Shown: one piece after another, positions 1 through 9,845 of the stretch | How positions within the stretch are numbered: position 1 is the first letter of the stretch | Layout: every line of letters starts with the position of its first letter | Assembly: GCF_000238335.3 (NCBI RefSeq) | Contig: NZ_AHCB03000005.1 | Coordinates: 1,612,001 to 1,676,000 of the forward strand | Length of the DNA stretch: 64,000 nt | Reading direction: 5' to 3' | Source of the DNA: Pseudoalteromonas marina | Lineage (GTDB): Bacteria > Pseudomonadota > Gammaproteobacteria > Enterobacterales > Alteromonadaceae | Notes under the pieces: model-generated | Told to the model about the DNA's origin: nothing | Database searches by the model: none | Seen by the model: the letters and a program-made list of their open reading frames with translations, nothing else | Translations under genes and position numbers: made by a program

Positions 1-340
1 AAATGATATTTATTGGTGCAACAATTTTTATCCGAATATTACAATTATGCAAAATAGCCTAATGATTTAAACCTGCTTTAACAGCTTGTAATTATTAAGA
101 AATAAATTAGATCTATGCATTATTGGCTAAATTTAACTAATAAATATCAATGTGAAATTGGTAAGACCATTACATGCAATCACTATTATAGTGCAACCCA
201 GCTAAAATATGCACTTGCGAGGTGCTATGCCGTGTTACTTTTTAATTACATGCAATTGGTAAACAGATTCAATTTAATGGCAACGCTTCCTTAAAACTAA
301 ATAGACGCTTTTTGAAGTCACTCAAACATGCTTATTTTTG
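1..340. other. Non-coding left edge, no gene recognised
   Basis: AT-rich stretch before the alpha-glucosidase gene. I find no convincing coding frame, RNA gene or terminator. The octamer-like words acatgcaat occur twice (about 173 and 247), but no clear repeat structure follows. It probably holds the upstream promoter region of the glucosidase gene and perhaps that of a divergent gene outside the window. Confidence 0.4.
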
Positions 341-354
341 TGCATACGTATGCA
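341..354. promoter_or_regulatory. Perfect 14-bp palindrome, candidate LacI-family operator
   Basis: The sequence TGCATACGTATGCA is a perfect palindrome with a central CG. That is the usual layout of LacI/GalR-family operators. It lies about 108 bp before the likely start of the GH13 alpha-glucosidase gene, so a sugar-responsive repressor (MalR-like) is a reasonable guess. No regulator gene is visible in the window. Operator identity is inferred from symmetry and context only. Confidence 0.45.
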
Positions 355-461
355 GTCTTTTTACAGTATCTCGGCCTTCACGTATGCTTTTTGCAAATAA
401 CGTGATTTACCATAATCACATATAAGAATTTAAAAAACTGTTTGGAATGACGGAGAAAAGC

Positions 462-2084
462 ATGGCCCAAAAGCAGTGGTATAAAGGTGCGGTTATTTAT
501 CAAGTTTACCCGCGTAGCTTTCAAGATAGCAACAACGACGGTATTGGTGATTTAAGAGGAATAATTAATCGTATTGATTATATTAAGAGCTTAGGTGTTG
601 ATGCTATTTGGATTTCGCCATTTTTTAAATCTCCTATGAAAGATTTTGGTTACGATATTAGTGACTACCGTGATATTGACCCTTTATTTGGCAATTTAAA
701 CGACTTCGACGAGCTTATTGAACAAGCACACGACCGCGATATTAAAATTATTATCGATCAGGTATTAAGCCATACGTCAGATCAACATCAATGGTTTTTA
801 GACAGCCGAGAAAACCAAAGTAACGACAAAGCCGACTGGTATGTGTGGGCTGACTCTAAAGAAGACGGCACTGCACCAAATAACTGGTTATCAATTTTTG
901 GCGGCGGTGCATGGCAATGGGAACCACGCAGAGGGCAATACTACCTTCATAACTTTTTAACTGAACAACCCGATTTAAATTTTCATAACCCAGATGTTAG
1001 AAAAGCAGTGCTAGATAACGTTGAGTTTTGGCTTAAAAAAGGCGTTGATGGTTTTAGACTAGATGCCATTAACTTTTGTTATCATGATGCGCAGCTTCGT
1101 GATAACCCTGCAAAACCAAAAGAAAAACGCCAAGGCCGTGGTTTCAGTGAAGACAACCCTTACGCATTTCAATACCACTATTACAATAATACCCAACCTG
1201 AAAATATTGAGTTTATGCAAGATATTCGTGCGTTACTTAATAAATACCCAGGCACTGTATCACTGGGTGAAATTTCGTCAGAGGACTCTTTAGCCACTAT
1301 GGCAGAGTACACACAAGGCGGTGATAAGCTGCATATGGGTTATAGCTTTGAGCTTTTGACTAACGATTATTCAAGTGAGTATATAAGAACAACCGTGCAA
1401 ACCCTTGAAAAAGGAATGACAGAAGGCTGGCCTTGTTGGGCGTTTAGCAATCACGACGTTGAACGTGTAGCAAGCCGTTGGAGTCAAAATGGCGAAGTTA
1501 ATTCACAGCAATGTAAAATGCTCACCGCCCTACTCGCATCCTTGCGCGGTAGCGTATGTATGTACCAAGGTGAAGAATTAGGCCTAGGGGAAGCAAACGT
1601 AGCCTTTGAGGATTTGCAAGACCCGTATGGAATAACCTTTTGGCCAAACTTTAAAGGCCGTGATGGCTGTAGAACGCCGATGCCATGGGATAATGCCGAT
1701 TTACACCATGCGGGCTTTAGTGACACTAAGCCATGGCTGCCTGTAGACGAGCAGCATAAACAGCAATCAGTAAAACAGCAAACACATGATCATGATTCTA
1801 CCTTAAATGCTTATCGTGAATTTATGGCGTGGCGAAAAACAAAAACCGTGCTACTTGAAGGCGATATTGAATTTATTAACACACATGAGCCTGTACTTGC
1901 TTTTTACAGAACATTCGAAAATGAAAAAATGTTGTGTGTTTTTAATTTAAGTGGCACTGAAGCATCGCTATCAATGCCAACTGATGTATTAACAGAGTTT
2001 AGTGAGCTTAGCCACCATAAAGGCCATGTAACGAACGATGAATTACTATTAGCGCCGTTTGCATGCTATTACGCACAGTGCTAA
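462..2084 (+). CDS. GH13 alpha-glucosidase (oligosaccharide hydrolase)
   Basis: Cytoplasmic glycoside hydrolase family 13 enzyme that should release glucose from the non-reducing end of short alpha-glucosides such as maltose or isomaltose. The N-terminal YQVYPRSF and DSNNDGIGDL motifs, the nucleophile Asp in GFRLDA (about residue 201), the acid/base Glu in SLGE (about 270) and the NHD motif (Asp about 332) are all present, so the triad is intact. Spacing and length (540 aa) resemble the GH13_23 enzymes of Halomonas and other marine bacteria. No signal peptide is seen. The ATG at 462 is preferred over the one at 447 because GGAG at 452-455 sits 6 nt before it. It is a single gene with its own terminator and a palindromic candidate operator upstream. 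Exact substrate is not decidable from sequence. Confidence 0.9.
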   Translation: MAQKQWYKGAVIYQVYPRSFQDSNNDGIGDLRGIINRIDYIKSLGVDAIWISPFFKSPMKDFGYDISDYRDIDPLFGNLNDFDELIEQAHDRDIKIIIDQVLSHTSDQHQWFLDSRENQSNDKADWYVWADSKEDGTAPNNWLSIFGGGAWQWEPRRGQYYLHNFLTEQPDLNFHNPDVRKAVLDNVEFWLKKGVDGFRLDAINFCYHDAQLRDNPAKPKEKRQGRGFSEDNPYAFQYHYYNNTQPENIEFMQDIRALLNKYPGTVSLGEISSEDSLATMAEYTQGGDKLHMGYSFELLTNDYSSEYIRTTVQTLEKGMTEGWPCWAFSNHDVERVASRWSQNGEVNSQQCKMLTALLASLRGSVCMYQGEELGLGEANVAFEDLQDPYGITFWPNFKGRDGCRTPMPWDNADLHHAGFSDTKPWLPVDEQHKQQSVKQQTHDHDSTLNAYREFMAWRKTKTVLLEGDIEFINTHEPVLAFYRTFENEKMLCVFNLSGTEASLSMPTDVLTEFSELSHHKGHVTNDELLLAPFACYYAQC

Positions 2085-2110
2085 TTGATGCTAACCGCTA
2101 ATTAGTTACA

Positions 2111-2142
2111 AAAAAGCCCATGTAATAACATGGGCTTTTTTT
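2111..2142. terminator. Bidirectional rho-independent terminator
   Basis: A 13-bp stem (AAAAAGCCCATGT / ACATGGGCTTTTT) with an AATA loop and T-runs on both strands. It separates the convergent alpha-glucosidase and YqhA-like genes. Confidence 0.9.
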
Positions 2143-2152
2143 GTAGGTAAAT

Positions 2153-2707
2153 TTAATGGTTATGGGTTTTACTATTGAGGTAATCGGTAAATGCAAACAA
2201 CACTCCAGACATCACAAAAGTAACGTGGATTATTACTTTCCATAATAGCTCGTCGTTTGAATGCGCCTCTGAATTTATAAACACTTTTAATAGTTCAACA
2301 GCCGATATTGCAACGATTGCGCTGATAAGCTTCATTTTCAGCCCTGAAAACCCCACTTTACCCATCCAAGATGGCTTATCTTCATGATTATCTATACCTA
2401 GTTTAGAAACAAAGTTTTCGTATCCACTAAATATAATAATTAACAATAAGCCTGCAAGTAACGCTGTATCAACCAGCGTCAATATGCCTACTAGTAAATC
2501 TTGGCTTGATGCGGTAAAAGTAGCGATCCCCATTAAATAAAGTTGTTTAAAAAACTTTATTAATAACAAAATAACTGCAAACAAAAGGCCAACAAAAAAA
2601 GGCGCTAACAACCAACGTCCTTTAAAAATAAACGACTCCAATGCATGCTCTATTTTATTGGTTGATTGAATGTTTTTTTTGGGTGTAACGGGAGTGTTAG
2701 GTGTCAT
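2153..2707 (-). CDS. yqhA: YqhA family (UPF0114) inner-membrane protein
   Basis: A 184-aa integral membrane protein of the UPF0114/YqhA family, whose molecular function is unknown. The cytoplasmic N-terminus (about 30 residues) is followed by four hydrophobic segments, roughly residues 36-56, 66-92, 118-138 and 150-172. The family-typical features FKGRWLLAPFF after the N-terminus, SGYENFVSKL, and a KLISAIVAISAVELLKVF segment are all visible. It is a single gene converging on the alpha-glucosidase gene and sharing its terminator. The Shine-Dalgarno before the ATG is poor. Family assignment is from recalled sequence character. Confidence 0.8.
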   Translation of the reverse strand: MTPNTPVTPKKNIQSTNKIEHALESFIFKGRWLLAPFFVGLLFAVILLLIKFFKQLYLMGIATFTASSQDLLVGILTLVDTALLAGLLLIIIFSGYENFVSKLGIDNHEDKPSWMGKVGFSGLKMKLISAIVAISAVELLKVFINSEAHSNDELLWKVIIHVTFVMSGVLFAFTDYLNSKTHNH

Positions 2708-2936
2708 TTATTATTCTATGAATTAAAAAAAGGCGACAGTAACGTATTAATTAAGGTTATACAAATAATTATAAAAAAACGGCTCATAAATAAACTTATC
2801 TTTACGATAAATATATTTCGTTATCTTTTATTTAAAATTCGATTAAATTCAGCATACCAACAGAAGCGTTCTGCTTGGACATGTTTGTTTAATAGCGACA
2901 ATCACCGCTATAAAACCATTTTTTAGGAATAAACGA

Positions 2937-3179
2937 ATGAAAAAAGCATTACTTGCATCACTTACAGCGTCACTATTTGCAGTATATGCAACATACTCAG
3001 TAGCAGACGACACACCAGTAGCATCAGCACAAATGGTAAAAGAGTACACTGAGGTGTGTGTTAACTGGGCTAAAGACGACGATGTAATGAATGAAGACCT
3101 TTACGCGTATGTTTTAAATTGCGTAAATGATGAGCTTGAATCAGAAGGCTATCAAAAAGTAACTTCTGTAAAAATCTAA
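2937..3179 (+). CDS. Small secreted hypothetical protein
   Basis: An 80-aa protein that begins with a clear signal peptide (KK, then a hydrophobic run, cleavage probably after about residue 23, SVADD). The mature part is about 57 residues, acidic, with two cysteines about 25 residues apart (VCVNWAK and LNCVNDE) that could form a disulfide in the periplasm. I do not recognise the family. GGA at 2927-2929 lies upstream of the ATG. It stands alone, is followed by a strong terminator, and its codon use looks like that of its neighbours. Confidence 0.65.
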   Translation: MKKALLASLTASLFAVYATYSVADDTPVASAQMVKEYTEVCVNWAKDDDVMNEDLYAYVLNCVNDELESEGYQKVTSVKI

Positions 3180-3278
3180 CCCTGACTCAAAGGTATGCTT
3201 TAAGCCTGCCTTTGAGGCTACCTATGCTTAGCTAATTGAACAGCCAAAAAGCCGTTGCGAGCACAATTACTAAGCATA

Positions 3279-3317
3279 AAAAAACCGGAATAGACACATG
3301 CTGTGCATTCCGGTTTT
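3279..3317. terminator. Rho-independent terminator, bidirectional
   Basis: Inverted repeat AAAACCGGAAT / ATTCCGGTTTT with a 15-nt loop and T-runs on both strands, between the small secreted protein and topA, which converge here. Confidence 0.85.
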
Positions 3318-3350
3318 TTGTAACTATAAGGTGTTAAAAACGCGCTTTAG

Positions 3351-6059
3351 TTACTTTTCATCTTTTTTTGCTTTTGCTTTAGGTTTTGCTTTAGCAGGGG
3401 CTTTTTTAGCAGCAGCTTTCTTTTTAGGTGCAGCTTTTTTCTTAGCTTCTTCTACCCACTTACCTGCTTCATAATGAGCAGTCCAACCAGTTGCTTTGCC
3501 GTCTATCTCAGTCATAACATACTGCGCTTTGTTTTTACGACTGTAGCGCACAACAGCAAGATTACCATCTGGGTCTTGACCTGGTGCGTCCGCTAAATAG
3601 TAGAATTTAGGGGATATACGATCTCTAAATCGTTTTAACTCTTCAACCTTAGGGGCTCGAGTTTCACGAGATTTAGGGAATGTATTTGCAGCTAAAAATA
3701 TACCTGCAGCACCATCTCGTAATACAAAATAGGCTTCTGATTTTTCACATTCTAATTCAGGAATATGAACTGGATCTTCCTTAGGCGGAGCAGCTTCACC
3801 ATTCTTTAGTAACTTACGTGTATTTTTACACTCTTCGTTATTACAGCCAAAGTACTTACCAAAACGTCCAGATTTAAGTTCCATGTCTGAGCCGCATTTA
3901 TCACACTCAATAATTGGACCGTCATAACCTTTAATCTTAAACGTGCCTTGCTCAACAATATGCCCTTTACACGCAGGGTTGTTACCACAAACATGTAACT
4001 TGCGGGTCTCATCGATTAAATACGAATCCATCGCTGTTTCACAAACGGGACAGCGCTTCATTTGCATTAATTTTTCTGTTTCTTCGTCTTCAACATCAGC
4101 GGCAACCGCTTCATCGCCCGACACTAAATTCATAGTAGTAGTACAACGTTCTTTAGGCGGTAAGTTATAACCTGTACACCCTAAGAAAACACCCGTTGAT
4201 GCCGTGCGAATACCCATTTTACGGCTACAGGTAGGACACTCTATATCAGTTTCAACCATTTCATTAAGACGCATGCCACCTTGTTCTGGTTCGTCTTTTG
4301 CAATGGTTAATTGGGTTGAAAAATCAGCGTAAAACTTATCAAGTACTTGCGTCCATACACGTTCACCTTCTGCTATATCATCTAAACGGCCTTCCATTTT
4401 TGCTGTGAAATCAAAGTTCATCAAATCGGTAAAGTTTTCAACCAGACGATCGGTTACAATTTCACCCATTTTTTCAGCAAAGAAACGACGGTTTTCTACC
4501 CGCACATAGCCACGGTCTTGAATTGTAGAAATGATAGAAGCATAAGTAGATGGACGACCTATTCCTCGTTTTTCTAACTCTTTTACCAAACTTGCCTCAC
4601 TAAAGCGCGCTGGTGGCTTAGTGAAGTGCTGTTTAGGATCAAGTTCAACAAGTGTCAGTGTTTCTCCCACTGCAACAGCTGGGAGTGATTGATCTTCTTC
4701 GTTCTTCTTACGAACAGCTGGTTGCACTTTGGTCCAACCATCAAAACGAAGCACACGCCCTTTTGCCTTAAGCTGAAAATCGTTAGCCGCAACAGTTAAG
4801 GTTGTTAAATCGTACTCTGCAGGTACCATTTGGCACGCTACAAATTGACGCCATATTAATTCGTAAAGCTTTTTAGCATCGGCATCTACACCTTCAAGGT
4901 GTCCAGACAGCACAGTAACGCTAGAAGGACGAATCGCTTCGTGTGCCTCCTGTGCATTACCTTTAGAACTGTAGTTAATTGGCTCTTTTGGCAGGTATTT
5001 TGAGCCAAATTGTTCTGTAACGTATTCACGACACATTTCAACAGCATCTTTCGATAAGTTTGTTGAATCAGTACGCATATAAGTAATATAACCACCTTCG
5101 TACAATCGCTGCGCTAGCATCATGGTCTTTTTAACACCATAACCTAAACGTGTACTGGCAGCTTGCTGCATTGTTGATGTGATTAAAGGTGCACTTGGGC
5201 GACTTTTACTCGGTTTTTCTTCAACATTAACAACTTTATATTCTGCACTCTCAAGGCTTTTTACCGCCTCTTTGATCTGTGCTTCATTTACAGGTTTAAA
5301 TGGCTTGTCTGCTTGTTTAGTGACTTCTAAACGCAGGTCAGACTCGCTATTTTTAACATCTGCATGAATATCCCAGAACTCTTCTGGAATAAACGCTTTA
5401 ATTTCACGCTCACGCTCTACGAGTAATCTTACTGCAACTGACTGTACTCGCCCTGCAGATAAACCACGCGCTACTTTTGCCCACAGAAGCGGCGATACCA
5501 TAAAGCCCACAACACGATCTAAAAAACGACGAGTTTGCTGAGCAAATACCATGTCAGTATTTAGCTCACCCGGTGTTTCAAACGCTTGCTGAATGGCATT
5601 TTTAGTAATTTCGTTAAAAACAACGCGTTTGTATTTTTCTGGTTCACCACCGATGATTTCTTGAAGGTGCCAAGCAATTGCTTCCCCTTCTCTATCCAAA
5701 TCCGTTGCGAGATATATTTGGTCTGCTTTTTCGGCCAGCTTTTGTAATTCTTGAACAACCTTTTCTTTACCCGGTAGGATTTCGTAATGAGGCTGCCAGC
5801 CTTTTTCAGGATCAATCCCCATACGTGCAACCAAGTTTGTGTAATCTCGTTGCTGTTTATAAGCTGCTTTCTCATCCGGTGGCATTTTACGCACTTCTGC
5901 TGGCGTTTTAGTTGCCGGCACTTTTGCTTTGCTCGAACCTGAGGTAGGTAAGTCTCGTACATGTCCAATACTGGACTTTACGATAAAGTCATTACCTAAG
6001 TATTTATTAATTGTTTTAGCCTTAGCAGGTGACTCTACAATTACTAGCGATTTGCCCAT
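3351..6059 (-). CDS. topA: DNA topoisomerase I (omega protein)
   Basis: Type IA topoisomerase that relaxes negative supercoils by cutting one strand through a 5'-phosphotyrosine. The N-terminal Toprim domain has the metal-binding DLDREGEA motif (about residues 120-127). The active-site tyrosine is Y327 in YITYMRTDS. Three C-terminal tetra-cysteine zinc ribbons follow, starting at CPTC, CPVC and CDKC, then a ribbon-like domain and a Lys/Ala-rich basic tail rich in KKKA and KAKPK. At 902 aa it is slightly longer than E. coli TopA (865). AGG precedes the ATG by a normal distance. It lies at the left end of a conserved neighbourhood with sohB, yciK, rluB and scpB, though lineage-specific genes have come between topA and sohB. 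Confidence 0.98.
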   Translation of the reverse strand: MGKSLVIVESPAKAKTINKYLGNDFIVKSSIGHVRDLPTSGSSKAKVPATKTPAEVRKMPPDEKAAYKQQRDYTNLVARMGIDPEKGWQPHYEILPGKEKVVQELQKLAEKADQIYLATDLDREGEAIAWHLQEIIGGEPEKYKRVVFNEITKNAIQQAFETPGELNTDMVFAQQTRRFLDRVVGFMVSPLLWAKVARGLSAGRVQSVAVRLLVEREREIKAFIPEEFWDIHADVKNSESDLRLEVTKQADKPFKPVNEAQIKEAVKSLESAEYKVVNVEEKPSKSRPSAPLITSTMQQAASTRLGYGVKKTMMLAQRLYEGGYITYMRTDSTNLSKDAVEMCREYVTEQFGSKYLPKEPINYSSKGNAQEAHEAIRPSSVTVLSGHLEGVDADAKKLYELIWRQFVACQMVPAEYDLTTLTVAANDFQLKAKGRVLRFDGWTKVQPAVRKKNEEDQSLPAVAVGETLTLVELDPKQHFTKPPARFSEASLVKELEKRGIGRPSTYASIISTIQDRGYVRVENRRFFAEKMGEIVTDRLVENFTDLMNFDFTAKMEGRLDDIAEGERVWTQVLDKFYADFSTQLTIAKDEPEQGGMRLNEMVETDIECPTCSRKMGIRTASTGVFLGCTGYNLPPKERCTTTMNLVSGDEAVAADVEDEETEKLMQMKRCPVCETAMDSYLIDETRKLHVCGNNPACKGHIVEQGTFKIKGYDGPIIECDKCGSDMELKSGRFGKYFGCNNEECKNTRKLLKNGEAAPPKEDPVHIPELECEKSEAYFVLRDGAAGIFLAANTFPKSRETRAPKVEELKRFRDRISPKFYYLADAPGQDPDGNLAVVRYSRKNKAQYVMTEIDGKATGWTAHYEAGKWVEEAKKKAAPKKKAAAKKAPAKAKPKAKAKKDEK

Positions 6060-6264
6060 AGTTGCCTATTTCTAACCAAATATTGAAAATGTGTTTACCG
6101 CATTAGCGGTGCGAATATTTATAGGTATATCTACAAACACTAGTTGTTACAAGCTTTTAATACAAACTTTTCAGTATTTACTGAATAAACGAACAATTTT
6201 TGTTGCTAATTTAGACAAACTGGTGTTTTTAGAATAATTGCTGTGGAATATATAGAACACAAAG

Positions 6265-6294
6265 AAAAATGCCAACCTAAAGGTTGGCATTTTT
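6265..6294 (-). terminator. Rho-independent terminator
   Basis: A 14-bp inverted repeat (AAAAATGCCAACCT / AGGTTGGCATTTTT) just after the stop codon of the minus-strand Ig-like lipoprotein gene and upstream of topA. It insulates topA from readthrough. Confidence 0.85.
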
Positions 6295-6303
6295 TACGAT
6301 AAC

Positions 6304-9300
6304 TTAAACATCATCGAAAATTGTGATGCCTGTCGAGACCGTTTTACTGGCCCCTAGTTGGTTTTCAAATTCAAAAGTAATACTTAAAACCCCACTTGTT
6401 TGGTCGTTACCATCAGTCTCTCGTGAAATTAATACATCCGAGTACATCGGTTTATCTGTGTTGGTATTAGGTATTGTTTCACTGTGACTAATAATTGACA
6501 GATCGCCATTGCTCGTTGTTAAAGACACTACTGTGTTTGCAGGTAATGGATTACCAAATTCATCTGTGTAGTGAATACGAACAGCCATTGATGTTAAACC
6601 AATGTCCACGGTAAGTGTTTCAGGGTCTGTTTCGTCAGGGTCATTAGGATCGAAATCTGGGTTATCGATTTCAACATTGTTGACAGAAAGGTCTATTGTA
6701 GCAACATCACAACGCTCAGTTACATCGGACTCTTCTAACTCTACAAAAGTTCTGTTACCAGATACTGAGCTTGAACAATCCGCAGGAACAAATACTTCAA
6801 ATGGTGCTGGTAATGCATCCGTTTTAACCACAGAGAAACGTACATATGGTTCATCGCCTGACATAACTAACTCAATGTTTTTACGAACTTCAACCAACTC
6901 ACGTGAACATTCGCCTGCAGCATTTGCAGCTTCACTACATAATAACCCATTGTAGAGGCCGTCAGCGGCATCGTAGATACCGTCGTTGTCTAAGTCACGC
7001 CACGTTTCGTTATGGCCACCACGCGAGTTCAACTCTGAACACGCATCTGATACAGGGTCGTAATCATCGCCGCGTGCATCACTACAATCCGCTTTATCAA
7101 AGCTGTTATTTTCGTTGTGATCAATAAAGGCTTCAGGTAAATCGTAGCTAGCGTAGTACTCGCCAATATCAAATAAGCCATTCGTACGCTTTATATCATC
7201 AGTTGATTGCTCATCAACAAAATTCTCTTGACCTTTAGTAACTGCAAGCACACTTACGCGCCCGCCCATTACTACGCCGTTTTCGTCATTCTTAGCGCGT
7301 GTAATACCATTAATACACGGTGCAGCTGCGCCGAAATAAGGGTCACAGTTAATTTGGCCTGTTTTAGGGTTTATACCCTCAGTTGTGGACGCATTACCGT
7401 CAATATCGCCTATTCTGTTGCCCCATTTGTAATCTTCAAATGGGCGGTCACCTTGAGAACGCCATGTAACAACACAGGTTGCATCGGTTGTTTTACATGT
7501 TTCTTCGTTGCTTGAAGAGCCAACCACACCGGCTTCTGAAAGCACTGTGGCTTCAACACCGTCACCGTTGTAATTATTAAACTGGTCACCAAAAAATACA
7601 GTTAAATCGGTTATGATACCGTTGTAGTAAAGCGAGTTAGTGTTAAATGTTGTTGGGCTTAAATCAAAGCTGTTTTGGTCAGTTACACCCGAGGCAAGTG
7701 TAAGCTGAGCAGAAACAGAACTAATTTGCTCAGAAAGTGGGATCAGGTTTAATGTACCCTCTGGGCAAATTTCATTGCTAGGATCCGTTTGGCACAATTG
7801 GAAGTCATCAACCCAACACGTTAAATCATCACCCTCTGGAAGTGCCTTAACATCGTCTTTAGACACATAACATGCTTTCACAACTAAAGGCCCAGGCACA
7901 ATACCTGACGTTACTGTGGTTTGTACCAAACCTTCGTTATCTGTGTTGCCACTGGTAAGCGTTAAATTTGCAGCGCCTACCGAATCTGTTAGTTTAAAGT
8001 CAATTCGTTGCTGAGAAGACGCTATATTGTCAGCATCTAAAAGTTTAAAAGTAACGATTGATTGAGTTGGTAGGCCACCTTCACCTGGTGGAAGCGCAAT
8101 AAATGTTTCGCTTACATCCACAAATTGAATAGACTGTACTGCAGAACTTTCCACGGGTATAACCGTTGATTCAGTAAAGTTTTGTCCGCCTGTTTCAACA
8201 GTAATAGTTACATCATCGTCAATGTTACATCCTGTTGCTCTATAAGTTGCTGTAGCAATACCATTTGACGATTTTACGCTGTCATCAATGACTGACTCAC
8301 CAGCAATCGCACAGGTAGAGCTAAATTCAACGTCAGTAGCCGTTAAGTATAAATTACCATCTTCGTCTGTAAGCGTTACTTCAATTACAGTACTACCACC
8401 TGCTTTAAGTGGTATTACACTACCGTCATCATTGGTGTTCAAGCCGTTATCAACGCTAAGCGTTAAATTTGCAATACCCACTGCAAAGTTTAAAGATGCA
8501 CTTTCATCGAGAGCCGTTGCTGTAACGGTTCCTGCGCCACCAGTATTGCCCGGTTGCAGCTTCAATAATGCAATACCAAAGTTATCAGTTAAAGCAGTGC
8601 CCGATGAAGGTAAAATTGTACCTAAATTAGTTTCAATATTTACGAGTGCGTTTTTACTGCCTTCGCCACTTTGTTCATTAGTGACTTCTACAAATAGCTC
8701 ACCCAATTCAGAAGATGAAATACTGTTGGTCACAGTACAACCAGATGCTGCAGATAAAGGGTCTAATTTAACATTACTGCGGTTATCATCCCAATCAGCG
8801 TTACAGCCTGTTAGTAGTTTGATAGCCACTGAAAATTGCGCTTCATCTTGCGCTGCACCATCACCCGATGAGTAAAAGACAGCTGTGTTACTAACGCTCG
8901 TACCACTTGCTGGAGCGTAACTTGCTACAACTTGGCCAGCACCCGTTGCTACACCACTGCCCAATGTGACGCGAGCTTCACCTGAGTCATCAGTAATTGC
9001 AGTGCCAAGCTCTGGCGTTATAACGCCCGTAAAATTGGTATTAAAAGAAATAAGTTTATCCGCAACAGCAACACCATCTGATTTTAGTGTAGCAACAACA
9101 ACACCAACGTTATCCGCAGTTACTGGATTAGCACTGGTAAATTTATCACCATTTTGGTCAACAATTTGGACTTCTAACGTTGTTGAGCCACTCACACCCG
9201 TGTCGTCACCTTGGCCACCCGTTGATTGAAATGCAAACGTGGCTGTATACGTTTCATCATCACCATTGTAGGTAGCAGTAACTTCACCAGCGCCTGCCTC

Positions 9301-9654
9301 AGAGCCTGCACTTAACTCGATTGTTGCTATGCCATCGTTTTGTGTTAGGGCTGAATCAGGGTTTAAAACCCCTATATCGTCAGCCAACGTAAAGGTAATG
9401 CGTTTACCAGCAACAACAGCGCCATCATTGTCTTTTAGGGTTGCACGTAAATCTAATGCCGCAGTATTCGTCACGCTATTTGATTTAGTTGCGTCTGCTT
9501 GAGAGTACCCTTGTAGCGTTAACGTATAAGTTGTTGTATCTGTGTCCGTATCAGTGTCACCAACTGTACCGCTTTTTTCAATTGATCCACCGCCACCACA
9601 GGCTGTGAGTAATAAACTGAGCAATAAAATGCCGAGTAGTCGCATTAAAGGCAT
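6304..9654 (-). CDS. Large Ig-like repeat lipoprotein (surface or adhesin type)
   Basis: A 1116-aa lipoprotein with signal peptide and lipobox LTAC followed by a GGGG linker. The body is a chain of bacterial Ig-like (Big_1/invasin-type) domains, recognisable from recurring phrases such as LTDDSGEARVTL, ALTDNFGIALLKL and TSGNTDNEGLVQTTV. There are about five to six domains over the first 650 residues, one more near the C-terminus (from about 990), and a non-Ig insert between. The insert, about 730-930, is rich in Asp/Asn (DLDNDGIYDAADG, DHNENNSFD) and probably binds calcium; it also has several Cys. No membrane anchor other than the lipid is seen. GGGAG lies 6 nt before the first ATG. Likely outer-membrane surface protein; ligand unknown. 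No operon partner. Confidence 0.8.
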   Translation of the reverse strand: MPLMRLLGILLLSLLLTACGGGGSIEKSGTVGDTDTDTDTTTYTLTLQGYSQADATKSNSVTNTAALDLRATLKDNDGAVVAGKRITFTLADDIGVLNPDSALTQNDGIATIELSAGSEAGAGEVTATYNGDDETYTATFAFQSTGGQGDDTGVSGSTTLEVQIVDQNGDKFTSANPVTADNVGVVVATLKSDGVAVADKLISFNTNFTGVITPELGTAITDDSGEARVTLGSGVATGAGQVVASYAPASGTSVSNTAVFYSSGDGAAQDEAQFSVAIKLLTGCNADWDDNRSNVKLDPLSAASGCTVTNSISSSELGELFVEVTNEQSGEGSKNALVNIETNLGTILPSSGTALTDNFGIALLKLQPGNTGGAGTVTATALDESASLNFAVGIANLTLSVDNGLNTNDDGSVIPLKAGGSTVIEVTLTDEDGNLYLTATDVEFSSTCAIAGESVIDDSVKSSNGIATATYRATGCNIDDDVTITVETGGQNFTESTVIPVESSAVQSIQFVDVSETFIALPPGEGGLPTQSIVTFKLLDADNIASSQQRIDFKLTDSVGAANLTLTSGNTDNEGLVQTTVTSGIVPGPLVVKACYVSKDDVKALPEGDDLTCWVDDFQLCQTDPSNEICPEGTLNLIPLSEQISSVSAQLTLASGVTDQNSFDLSPTTFNTNSLYYNGIITDLTVFFGDQFNNYNGDGVEATVLSEAGVVGSSSNEETCKTTDATCVVTWRSQGDRPFEDYKWGNRIGDIDGNASTTEGINPKTGQINCDPYFGAAAPCINGITRAKNDENGVVMGGRVSVLAVTKGQENFVDEQSTDDIKRTNGLFDIGEYYASYDLPEAFIDHNENNSFDKADCSDARGDDYDPVSDACSELNSRGGHNETWRDLDNDGIYDAADGLYNGLLCSEAANAAGECSRELVEVRKNIELVMSGDEPYVRFSVVKTDALPAPFEVFVPADCSSSVSGNRTFVELEESDVTERCDVATIDLSVNNVEIDNPDFDPNDPDETDPETLTVDIGLTSMAVRIHYTDEFGNPLPANTVVSLTTSNGDLSIISHSETIPNTNTDKPMYSDVLISRETDGNDQTSGVLSITFEFENQLGASKTVSTGITIFDDV

Positions 9655-9845
9655 GAACCTCTCCCTAGCGTTGTTATTATTAACAATATGTTGTTTACCT
9701 CATATTAACCTATAACTTAGTCTAAAATCACAGTTTTTTATTACTTTTTTGTACAAAAATATTTCGTGTAAATACTAATTTTTTCTGTAGTAAATAATTT
9801 CTTACTGGTAGTCTATGGCAAATTTATAAAAAGTAGATTCGGTGT

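Noticed and set aside
5561..5968. Basic open frame inside topA on the same strand in another frame
   Set aside because: Explained by topA in its own frame; no start signal and no family resemblance.
8288..8875. A 195-codon open frame antisense to the Ig-like lipoprotein gene
   Set aside because: It is the mirror of a Thr/Ser/Val-rich coding region, has no ribosome site, and its composition is explained by the real gene on the other strand.
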